Below, piece after piece: positions 1 to 6,044 of a stretch of DNA of 9,977 bases. The stretch's first letter is position 1, and every line of letters starts with the position of its first letter. Source of the stretch: Pseudomonadota bacterium. Its GTDB lineage: Bacteria > Desulfobacterota > Desulfovibrionia > Desulfovibrionales > Desulfovibrionaceae. The stretch is taken from the NCBI GenBank assembly GCA_023390395.1, contig JAEWCY010000273.1, forward strand, positions 1 through 9,977, given 5' to 3'. The notes beneath the pieces were generated by a model. The model was given only the letters and a program-made list of their open reading frames with translations. It ran no database searches and was not told the origin of the DNA. Made by a program: the position numbers and the translations under genes.

Positions 1-203
1 AGCAGAAGTATGGAGAATGTACTTCTGTAGAAGATTCTTTGGAGCAATATATAGGGACTTGGAATTGGAAACGTGTAAAATTGGTTTTCTTTATTGACGT
101 GGATTCTTCTGCTTCTGAGATTACGTACACCTATAAGATAACGGAGAGAGAGTACGAGACGTACTTGAAAGAGAAAGCTGGAGCAAAGAAGGACCAGTTT
201 TAA
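1..203 (+). CDS. 3' end of an unrecognised protein gene (5' part outside the window)
   Basis: An open frame enters from the left edge (first full codon at base 3) and ends at a TAA at 201-203, giving 66 residues that begin QKYGECTSV and end AGAKKDQF. The piece is rich in charged and aromatic residues. It has an apparent beta-strand stretch (KLVFFIDV) and a Lys/Glu-rich tail. There is no transmembrane segment or motif I recognise, so I assign no function. It is AT-rich like the other low-GC genes here. The following 160 bases hold the first copy of a palindromic repeat and then the convergent end of the flagellin gene. That the frame is a real gene is likely from its length without a stop and ordinary composition, but unproven. 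Confidence 0.55.
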   Translation, partial: QKYGECTSVEDSLEQYIGTWNWKRVKLVFFIDVDSSASEITYTYKITEREYETYLKEKAGAKKDQF

Positions 204-234
204 CGGCAAGTTGCGTCAGTTGGGTTCGACATGC

Positions 235-295
235 CACGCGGCAATTCTATACTATTTTCAGATGAAATAGCTGCGACGCGACTTGAAACGAAGTG
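235..295. repeat. palindromic intergenic repeat, copy 1
   Basis: This segment matches 2946-3005 in the same orientation. Over 235-289 there are 48 identities in 55 positions (mismatches at 242, 253, 267, 277, 281, 282 and 287), followed by a one-base indel. It is imperfectly self-complementary: CTATTTT at 252-258 can pair with GAAATAG around 264-270, and GCGGCA at 239-244 with TGCGACGC nearby. It lies between the left partial gene and the flagellin gene. The two copies bracket the flagellin and XRE genes. Its nature (dispersed intergenic repeat, recombination site or structured RNA) is unknown. Confidence 0.75.
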
Positions 296-365
296 ACCTC
301 TCAAAAAAATGAAGGAACCTGCATTTTGGGGAAACGAGTCAAAAAAACTATAAATTAAGTAATCG

Positions 366-2417
366 CTACCCAGTTATGATTTGAATGGCCATCTTCGGAA
401 TAGAATTAGCCTGTGTCAACATAGCTGTCGCTGCTTGCGTCAATATTTGTTCTCGAACGAAGCTTGTCATTTCTTCAGCGACATCGACATCTGATATCTG
501 TGATTCTGATTGCTGAAGATTTTCCGCCTGAATCTGAAGATTTGTGATAGTATTTTCGAGCCTGTTTTGCGTAGCCCCAAGGTTAGCCCTGGTTAAACTT
601 ACTTTTGTACCGGCATTTGTTAATTTATCCAGATAATCTTGCGCCTTTTCTTGAGAGTCAATGCTGAAAACAGGAGCAAATCTTTGCCCGAAAACTCCCC
701 AAGAACTCCCATCTTGGTCCATGGAGTGCCAAACTGCCACGACTCCTCCATCAGTTAATCCAGCAATAGAGGGTCGATCCTGGTCATTATTCGATTCTGT
801 ACTAATTTTTACTTCTTTTCCTAGCGCATTTCCGTTACTGTCAAACTGTTGTCCATAAATTCCATAACCACTACCATCTTGGTTCTGCGACGCCCAGGAC
901 AACATAAATCCCCCACCAGCTAGGCTAGTGGCCGATGGTTCTTGTTGATTCAGAGTTGTATAAGAATTAGCCATCCTATTCGAACCCAATCTATTCCCAG
1001 TTGAATCAAACATTTGGTAGAAAATATCGTTTGTTCCTGATTGATCAGAAGAATAGGCTACAACAAAATTACCATTTTCCAGCGTTGTAATCTTTGGATC
1101 AATCTGATTTCCTGTCTGGACATCATTCACAATTGCTTCCGCCGTTACTGGATTTCCATCTGCACCATATATTCGCAAGTAAACGTCATTTGTGCCATTC
1201 TGATCTGACCGCCATGTTATCGCATATCCTCCATTCTGTAGACCTGAGATACTTGGGGTATGTTGTGTTCCAGGAACTGAACTCACTAACATTTCAGAAC
1301 CGACAGCTGCGCCAGTTTTGTCATATTGTTGCTTATATATATTCGCATCGCCAGTATGGTTAGACATCCAAGTGGCAACATAACCACCATCGGGTAGCCC
1401 TGTTATACTTGGATTATTCTGAGCATTCGAAGTCGAAGTATTAACTAAAAACTCATCCCCTTCCGGTTGCCCTGCGGCGTTATATCGTCTAGCGAACACC
1501 CCCCAACTACTAGCATCAGGAGGTTGTGAGTCTGAATTCCAAGAAACTAAGAAGCCGCCATCCGCAAGACTTGTCGCCGTGGGTAAGGATTGTATCCAAG
1601 TAGTGTAGCTATTAACTTGAATATCACCAGTTAACACCTTTCCATCTTTATCATAAATTTTAGCATATATACCAAAATCGTCTCCGTCTTGACCAACTGA
1701 TTGCCAAGTTGCAACGTAACCACCATTTGCAAGCCCTGTTACAGATGGGTTCGCCTGAACACTTGCTGTATATGAATTCACCTGAAATTCAGACCCATTT
1801 TCATCAACTCCATTCGGCTCAAGAATAGCGCCCACCTGACAATTGCTTATATTTACATAGTAATAATCTTCAGCCGATGAATTTCCTGTTCCAAAGTGAA
1901 TCTTCGCAGGTCCAGCAGAATCCAAACTTGTTCCATCATGAGCAGCTGAGACGGAAGGATTTGACCATCCCCATGCTCCGGTAGCATTTGCCAAAGAATT
2001 ATCAAGCAATTTTATGCCATTGAAATCTGTAGCTACGGCTATCCTTTGAATTTCACTGGCCATCGCTTGAAACTCTGAAGATATTATTATCCTTTGGTCG
2101 GATGTATATGTTCCTGTAGCTGCTTGTTCTGCTAATTCCTTCATACGAATCAGTTTTTCATCAACAACTTCTAAAGCACCATCTGCTGTTTGTATCATCG
2201 AAATCGCATCGTTGGCATTCCTGATTCCCTGATTCAGGGTGGCAACATCCGACCGCATAAGTTCTCGAACGGCAAGCCCTGCTGCGTCATCGGCGGCGGT
2301 ACCGATCCTCAGGCCAGACGACAACCGCCGCGTCGAAACACTGAGTTCCTGGTAGTGATTCCCGAGGTTCCTTGCGACGTTAAGCGCCATCAGGTTGTGA
2401 TTGATAGCCAGGCTCAT
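366..2417 (-). CDS. flagellin with a seven-repeat (probable beta-propeller) variable domain
   Basis: This is the structural subunit of the flagellar filament, exported by the flagellar type III apparatus and polymerised outside the cell. I place the start at the ATG at 2417, because flagellins begin MSLAINHN-like; an in-frame ATG at 2480 would add 21 atypical residues. The product is 683 aa, more than twice the ~290 aa I recall for Desulfovibrio flagellins. Residues 1-145 (D0/D1, with RLSSGLRIGTAADDAAGLA and the IRMKELAEQA segment) and about 585-683 (ending in the SDVDVAEEM helix and LTQANSIPKM) are canonical. Between a short FGTGNSSAEDYYY segment and the C-terminal helices sit seven repeats of 52-57 residues. 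Each repeat contains L-x-x-GG, a W or Y strand, G-I-Y and V-N-x-x-T-x-x-x-Q elements. The first ~130 coding bases are GC-rich and the repeats are AT-rich. The ribosome-binding site is weak (ACGAGA). I found no convincing sigma-28 or sigma-54 promoter. Confidence 0.96.
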   Translation of the reverse strand: MSLAINHNLMALNVARNLGNHYQELSVSTRRLSSGLRIGTAADDAAGLAVRELMRSDVATLNQGIRNANDAISMIQTADGALEVVDEKLIRMKELAEQAATGTYTSDQRIIISSEFQAMASEIQRIAVATDFNGIKLLDNSLANATGAWGWSNPSVSAAHDGTSLDSAGPAKIHFGTGNSSAEDYYYVNISNCQVGAILEPNGVDENGSEFQVNSYTASVQANPSVTGLANGGYVATWQSVGQDGDDFGIYAKIYDKDGKVLTGDIQVNSYTTWIQSLPTATSLADGGFLVSWNSDSQPPDASSWGVFARRYNAAGQPEGDEFLVNTSTSNAQNNPSITGLPDGGYVATWMSNHTGDANIYKQQYDKTGAAVGSEMLVSSVPGTQHTPSISGLQNGGYAITWRSDQNGTNDVYLRIYGADGNPVTAEAIVNDVQTGNQIDPKITTLENGNFVVAYSSDQSGTNDIFYQMFDSTGNRLGSNRMANSYTTLNQQEPSATSLAGGGFMLSWASQNQDGSGYGIYGQQFDSNGNALGKEVKISTESNNDQDRPSIAGLTDGGVVAVWHSMDQDGSSWGVFGQRFAPVFSIDSQEKAQDYLDKLTNAGTKVSLTRANLGATQNRLENTITNLQIQAENLQQSESQISDVDVAEEMTSFVREQILTQAATAMLTQANSIPKMAIQIITG
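672..1805 (-). repeat. seven-repeat insert inside the flagellin
   Basis: In the mature protein (start at 2417), repeats begin at prolines 224, 279, 336, 388, 441, 494 and 549, a spacing of 55, 57, 52, 53, 53 and 55 residues. A typical unit has GG-Y-V-A-T-W, then DG..GIY, then Y-D-x-x-G, then E-x-x-V-N and Q-x-x-P. The seventh repeat stops after GVFGQRFAP and lacks the final E-x-x-V-N/Q part. That part is present instead just before repeat 1 (GSEFQVNSYTASVQAN, about residues 208-223). This is the strand exchange expected of a closed seven-bladed propeller. Similar repeats occur, as far as I recall, in large secreted RTX/VCBS-type bacterial surface proteins. The fold is inferred. Confidence 0.8.
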
Positions 2418-2560
2418 AGAAAATTCTCGTAACAGACTAACATAATGAGATTCTTCTGAAGCTGGTCCCGACTGGCCCAAGCGCCAAAACGGAAATCTTT
2501 ACCATCGTAAAAGTTTATATTCAAAAACTATACCCTGACTGCTTTTCCTGGTGACTGCCT

Positions 2561-2584
2561 CCCCGTAAAGAAACTACGGTGGGG
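2561..2584 (+). promoter_or_regulatory. hairpin overlapping the ribosome-binding site of the XRE gene
   Basis: CCCCGTA (2561-2567) can pair with TACGG-T-GG (2575-2582, T2580 bulged) around a seven-base loop. The 3' arm is part of GGTGGGG (2578-2584), the only purine-rich sequence at a suitable distance (7 bases) from the ATG at 2592. The hairpin could limit translation of the regulator. This is inferred from sequence only. Confidence 0.4.
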
Positions 2585-2591
2585 TAACTCC

Positions 2592-2933
2592 ATGGAAAGT
2601 TTGGAAAAACAGCTAGGGAATCGGATAAAGACCTTAAGAAAGCTGCGTGGTTGGACCCAGGAAAATTTGGCCGAGCAGGCCAAAGTTTCCGTCCAGCATG
2701 TGGGCGAGATCGAACGCGGTGACGGGAATCCGACGCTTCAAAGTCTGGAAAGACTTTCCAAGGGATTTGGCATCACGGTTTCGCAGTTGCTGGCCGTGGA
2801 GGACCCTGACCAGGAAACCGAGCTGCTCCGGGACCAGATATGCGAAACGGTAAAGGAGATGCCGGCGGCGGAACTCAAACTCTTGCAGGGTGTGATCAAC
2901 CTTGCGAAAAGCTTGTCATTAAGGATGAAATAA
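2592..2933 (+). CDS. XRE-family helix-turn-helix transcriptional regulator
   Basis: The product is a 113-aa cytoplasmic DNA-binding protein. Residues 9-65 form a complete Cro/C1-type HTH domain: LGNRIKTLRKLRGWTQENLAE, the turn AKVSVQHVGEIERG as recognition helix, then NPTLQSLERLSKGFGITVSQLL. The C-terminal ~45 residues are charged and helical (LLRDQICETVKEMPAAELKLLQ) and probably serve dimerisation or a small effector function. The start at 2592 has GGTGGGG seven bases upstream, within a predicted hairpin. The gene diverges from the flagellin with 174 bases between the starts, so it may regulate the flagellin, itself, or both. Its composition (about 55% G+C) is higher than that of the flagellin repeats. 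Such small XRE proteins are common on mobile elements and as phage or SinR-like regulators. The target cannot be read from sequence. Confidence 0.93.
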   Translation: MESLEKQLGNRIKTLRKLRGWTQENLAEQAKVSVQHVGEIERGDGNPTLQSLERLSKGFGITVSQLLAVEDPDQETELLRDQICETVKEMPAAELKLLQGVINLAKSLSLRMK

Positions 2934-2945
2934 GGTTGTGAACGG

Positions 2946-3005
2946 CACGCGGTAATTCTATACGATTTTCAGATGAATTAGCTGCGATGCGCTTTGAGAC
3001 AAGTG
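2946..3005. repeat. palindromic intergenic repeat, copy 2
   Basis: This is the second copy of the repeat at 235-295, 12 bases after the XRE stop codon and in the same orientation. Here the arms pair more evenly: GCACGCGGTAATTC (2945-2958) against GAATTAGCTGCGATGC (2975-2990) with a few bulges, around the loop TATACGATTTTCAGAT. The shared ability to fold despite different arm sequences suggests that the structure matters. Confidence 0.75.
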
Positions 3006-3066
3006 GTGAAAAATTGTCAGAGAATCGCTATTTCTCGCTAGATTGTGGGAGATTGAAAAGTCATAC

Positions 3067-3134
3067 CCCGGATTTTTGAGCACCCGCTGTCGAAAATCTG
3101 GGCTGAAGTGGGAAATCGCTTCCAAACCACTTCA
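3067..3134. repeat. two adjacent inverted repeats downstream of the XRE gene
   Basis: CCCGGATTTT (3067-3076) pairs with AAAATCTGGG (3093-3102) with one G-T wobble, across a 16-base loop. Immediately after, TGAAGTGG (3104-3111) pairs perfectly with CCACTTCA (3127-3134). GAA/TTC inside the second loop allows further pairing. Neither is followed by a T-run, so these are not ordinary terminators. Together with the palindromic repeat before them and the terminator after them, they make the whole spacer strongly foldable. They could be a structured 3' untranslated region, a small RNA or a recombination site. Confidence 0.55.
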
Positions 3135-3162
3135 ACCTAGCCAATCAGCGCCTCCCCCAATT

Positions 3163-3182
3163 ACGCGGTTTCCCGCGTTTTT
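3163..3182 (+). terminator. rho-independent terminator
   Basis: ACGCGG (3163-3168), a TTTC loop, and perfectly complementary CCGCGT (3173-3178) run into five T residues ending at 3182. It lies 230 bases after the XRE stop and just before the convergent end of the next gene. It would stop plus-strand transcripts from the XRE gene or the structured spacer. The minus-strand reading has no T-run after the stem. Confidence 0.75.
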
Positions 3183-3186
3183 GACC

Positions 3187-4203
3187 TTAATCGTCCTTGA
3201 GATCATGCTTGGCCGCTAATTTTTTTTCCTTTCTCTTTTTTCGAGAATCTTCTGCGGGGTCAAAGTATCTACCACGTTGCCTAGCTACTCGTTTAATCGC
3301 AGGCAAAATTTCATCATATTCAAAATCGCTGTCCCCACGCTTGATAGCCAATTTCCTTCTTTCGTAAACTTCCTTGTTCTTATACACGCCTTTCTTATTC
3401 AAATAGCTTTCCTCAAGACTTTTGAGCAACCGCCTTCTGAGCTCTTCATTAATTTCTGGCATCAATTTTTCTATCATCTTGTAGTGCATAAGAGTTGAGC
3501 CATCTTCCCATTCTTTATCAGCCTTTGGGCCGACAAGATACAATACGCTCTTTCTTATGGCGTGATATTTTGAAGCATTTCTTTTGCCAGATTGCTTTAC
3601 AATGTATTCTTTATATTTATCCGAATCACAAAACGCGTATATATTCACAAAATCCAACCGAAGCAAAGACGAAATTGCCATAAGGAGAGCTTGGATGTTT
3701 CCCCAATGTTCAGACGTCTTTACTCTTTCGATAATTCCAACTCTTGCTTTAACCACAACAAAATCATTGAAGTTATCTTTAACCATCTTTGCATCGTCTT
3801 CATTTTCTCGAACAAACTCCCAACAAGCGTGCATATCCGAATTTATTTGTTGAATTATAGCTCCAACGTCAGAAAAACAATTTAATTTACTCTCACCAAG
3901 ATCATCGGGGACATGGTAACAAAAAACAAGATCAGATTTGATCAAACGCGGCGCTTTACGTCCCTCACTCTTTTTCTTTGCCTTCTTCAAAACTGATTCA
4001 ACATTTTTTAACGGCGAAGAGCGAAGTAGTTTTTTCAATTCTGTTTCATAAGATTCAATAAGCTTCCATAGCATTTCAATTTCAGAACATTCCCTTTTGA
4101 AAAAGCTATCTTTGTTAACATTTCTTGTCAAAGACCGCAGAAAAAACGAGCTATCTTTGTAATAGTTATAGATTTCTTCATTGAGACCTTTTTTCTTTCC
4201 CAT
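3187..4203 (-). CDS. protein of unknown function, Lys-rich, 338 aa
   Basis: I do not recognise this protein. I chose the ATG at 4203 because GGGAGG lies five bases upstream. An in-frame ATG at 4284 would add 27 residues without a ribosome-binding site. The 338-aa product starts MGKKKGLNEE and has no signal peptide or transmembrane segment, so it is probably cytoplasmic. The N-terminal ~80 residues are helical and basic (LKKAKKKSEGRKAPR). The middle (about 88-230) alternates strands and helices: SDLVFCYHVPDD, FVVVKARVGIIERVK, EHWGNIQALLMAISSL, FVNIYAFCDSD, SVLYLVGPK. That suggests one alpha/beta domain. The last ~60 residues are strongly charged (RKKRKEKKLAAKH), compatible with nucleic-acid binding. 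The gene is very AT-rich (30% G+C around 3601-3660) against its GC-rich right-hand neighbours, suggesting separate acquisition. Confidence 0.85.
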   Translation of the reverse strand: MGKKKGLNEEIYNYYKDSSFFLRSLTRNVNKDSFFKRECSEIEMLWKLIESYETELKKLLRSSPLKNVESVLKKAKKKSEGRKAPRLIKSDLVFCYHVPDDLGESKLNCFSDVGAIIQQINSDMHACWEFVRENEDDAKMVKDNFNDFVVVKARVGIIERVKTSEHWGNIQALLMAISSLLRLDFVNIYAFCDSDKYKEYIVKQSGKRNASKYHAIRKSVLYLVGPKADKEWEDGSTLMHYKMIEKLMPEINEELRRRLLKSLEESYLNKKGVYKNKEVYERRKLAIKRGDSDFEYDEILPAIKRVARQRGRYFDPAEDSRKKRKEKKLAAKHDLKDD

Positions 4204-4208
4204 AACAT

Positions 4209-4214
4209 CCTCCC
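4209..4214 (-). promoter_or_regulatory. ribosome-binding site deciding the start at 4203
   Basis: Minus-strand GGGAGG ends five bases before the ATG at 4203. It is a near-consensus Shine-Dalgarno sequence and sets the start of the 338-aa protein. Nothing comparable precedes the in-frame ATG at 4284. Confidence 0.85.
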
Positions 4215-4398
4215 ACAGCCAAGCCGGAACAGACGCTCTCTCAATGGGCTGATTTTTCGTACTAAACTCCACCGTACTTCGCAACCTACCCCGCCCGACT
4301 TTTTCGGGACTCCTTTGTTACCCACATCGGTATCCCCCCTCTCCTGACTCACATCGGACCCATTTCCGACGAGGGTCACATCAAATCCCATGCTTCGC

Positions 4399-4429
4399 GG
4401 GCCGTGCTAGGCCCACTTTCAAATTGAAA
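4399..4429 (+). promoter_or_regulatory. two small inverted repeats in the leader of the 4445-6935 operon
   Basis: GGGCC (4399-4403) pairs with GGCCC (4410-4414) over a six-base loop, and TTTCAA (4417-4422) pairs with TTGAAA (4424-4429). They end two bases before the strong AGGAGGG ribosome-binding site at 4431. Between 4204 and 4398 I see only a repeated CACATCGG (at 4322 and 4350) and no convincing promoter. A leader function is possible, but both repeats are short. Confidence 0.3.
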
Positions 4430-4444
4430 AAGGAGGGTCACCAA

Positions 4445-5986
4445 ATGAGTGACATCCCGGCGTCGGATAAGCCCCGACAAAAGAACCAGGCGAGAATCAT
4501 CCACCGCCCCAGCGCGGTCCAGATGACTCCCGTTTGGCCGGTTGAGGAACCCGGTCCGCATTTCGACCCCAATGCGCCCCATTGGGTCGAAATGTCGGAG
4601 AAGGACAATGCCCCCAACAAACCCGCCAACGGCATCGCTGAAGAAGTGGTTGTGGCCCCGGTGGCTACCCTGAACACCGCGCCGGCGGATGACGCCACCG
4701 TGTCCACGGATACGGCTTCGTTGACCGAGCACGAACCGAAGGACCAACCGGAAGGACCCCAAGCGGGTGCGGCGGCAGCCCAGAATGCTGACCAGGAAGC
4801 CCCCGCCACCGCGTCGTCCAATACTGATGATGCGGGTGCCGGCGAGGCGGGGGAGTCCACCTCCGAGAGCGAGGTTGTGCCAGCTGCCGCGCTGGATGCA
4901 GACAAACCGACTCAGAACACCACCGACACCACCCCGGCCTCGTTGGAGGAGAAGGAGGTTGGCGCTGGTCAGCACAAGCCCGCTTGGGAAAAGTCACCTC
5001 CGGCTAATGCCAAGATGGTCTCTCAGGTCGTGTCGTCCTTCTTGGACGGCATGACTGAAGAAAATGCTTCTGAAGAAAGCAGAAACAAAGCTCTGGCCAA
5101 TTTCAACGTCTTTCGCCAGGCGATCAGAATCACCGTGGAGGGGAAAAAATCCCTCACGGAGAAGAGATGCTACCTCGATGAGATGCTCACTATGACGTTG
5201 CCCATCGAGAAAAAGGCGAAAGCGTTGAATAGCGTCATTAGCATCATGCGCGGTGACGCGGGTCAAGCGATGAAGAAGGGTATCCCGCACGGCGAGTTCA
5301 TTCCCTTCCTCAAAAAAACATTCACCCAGCAGCGTGTTCGTAAAATCCAAGAGGACATGAGCATTTCGAAGATCAAAGGCGTTGAACGACATTGCGCCTT
5401 TGGACCGACGCTTCTCCTCAAGATCGCTGCTATCATCAACAAAAGTAACGAGCTCAGCAAGCTGTCTGACCCCATTCAGACCATTTTGGACAAGGTCCAA
5501 AATGACACGGGGCTCCTGGAGCAGAGCTACGAAACCCTGGCCGATATCGCCATCGCCGACTTCAAGTTGAAAAAGGCGCAGTTGGTGATCGACCTGGCTA
5601 CGCTGCGGGACTTCATCGCGGCTGGATACACGCTCGGGAGCAAAGACATCAAGGAAATGCTCGCGATGCAGCAGGTGAAAGAAGAGGCCTTGGCGCGTGG
5701 AGAAGACGCCCCTGATCCTTCTGACTTCCTTGTGGCCGTCACCGAAAGTGCGGGAACCCGCGTTTTTGCTCTGACCGGTACCCCCACTGAGGAAGAAGAA
5801 ATGGACGCGACGCCGGACTTGCCGCCAGCCATCCCCGAAATCAACAGCACCCTGGTCAAAACGATCGAGACCCTCACACAGGCGCTTCGACTGCCGGAAT
5901 TCCCGCAAAAGGATGTGGACCGTATTGCGGTTCGCATCTTGATGGAAGTCCTGAAGCGGATCGACGACGCAACCAACCAGTCCTGA
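4445..5986 (+). CDS. two-part protein with long disordered acidic N-terminus, unknown function
   Basis: I do not recognise this 513-aa protein. The ATG at 4445 follows AGGAGGG with seven bases between; an in-frame TTG at 4424 is upstream of that site and is rejected. Residues 1 to ~185 are low complexity, rich in Ala, Pro, Thr, Asp and Glu (stretches such as PQAGAAAAQNADQEAPATAS), with no aromatic core, so they are probably disordered. The segment around RIIHRPSAV and FDPNAPHW (18-47) is less degenerate and may be a short binding motif. Residues ~186-445 look like a mostly helical domain with many Lys/Arg (KGVERHCAFGPTLLLKIAAI, ADFKLKKAQLVIDL). An EEEEMD linker follows, then a C-terminal amphipathic helix (466-508). 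No signal peptide or membrane segment is seen. The gene is 58 bases upstream of the TGT-like gene, and the two probably form an operon. A scaffold, adaptor or nucleic-acid-binding role is a guess. Confidence 0.88.
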   Translation: MSDIPASDKPRQKNQARIIHRPSAVQMTPVWPVEEPGPHFDPNAPHWVEMSEKDNAPNKPANGIAEEVVVAPVATLNTAPADDATVSTDTASLTEHEPKDQPEGPQAGAAAAQNADQEAPATASSNTDDAGAGEAGESTSESEVVPAAALDADKPTQNTTDTTPASLEEKEVGAGQHKPAWEKSPPANAKMVSQVVSSFLDGMTEENASEESRNKALANFNVFRQAIRITVEGKKSLTEKRCYLDEMLTMTLPIEKKAKALNSVISIMRGDAGQAMKKGIPHGEFIPFLKKTFTQQRVRKIQEDMSISKIKGVERHCAFGPTLLLKIAAIINKSNELSKLSDPIQTILDKVQNDTGLLEQSYETLADIAIADFKLKKAQLVIDLATLRDFIAAGYTLGSKDIKEMLAMQQVKEEALARGEDAPDPSDFLVAVTESAGTRVFALTGTPTEEEEMDATPDLPPAIPEINSTLVKTIETLTQALRLPEFPQKDVDRIAVRILMEVLKRIDDATNQS

Positions 5987-6002
5987 ACCCTGTATCAGCG
6001 GC

Positions 6003-6030
6003 GGCTCCCCGGGGATCAACCCGGGGGGCC
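6003..6030 (+). promoter_or_regulatory. very stable 11-bp hairpin between the two operon genes
   Basis: GGCTCCCCGGG (6003-6013) pairs with CCCGGGGGGCC (6020-6030) over a GATCAA loop: 11 pairs, one of them a G-U. There is no T-run after it, so it is not a classical terminator. It fills most of the 58-base gap and ends five bases before the GGAGG ribosome-binding site (6036-6040) of the next gene. In the mRNA it could protect a processed end, reduce coupling of translation, or insulate expression of the enzyme. Confidence 0.6.
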
Positions 6031-6044
6031 ACCACGGAGGACAA

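Noticed and set aside
366..2480. Flagellin start at the upstream in-frame ATG (2480)
   Set aside because: The 21 extra residues do not fit the flagellin N-terminus, which begins at the MSLAINHN-like sequence.
2418..2591. Sigma-28 or sigma-54 promoter for the flagellin
   Set aside because: The best candidates (TATAGTTT with a CGAT element on the minus strand, and a GG/GC pair near 2480) have the wrong spacing.
4376..4975. Minus-strand open frame over the leader and 5' part of the 513-aa gene
   Set aside because: Its Arg/Gly-rich composition is typical of the complement of Ala/Pro/Thr-rich coding sequence, and it has no ribosome-binding site.
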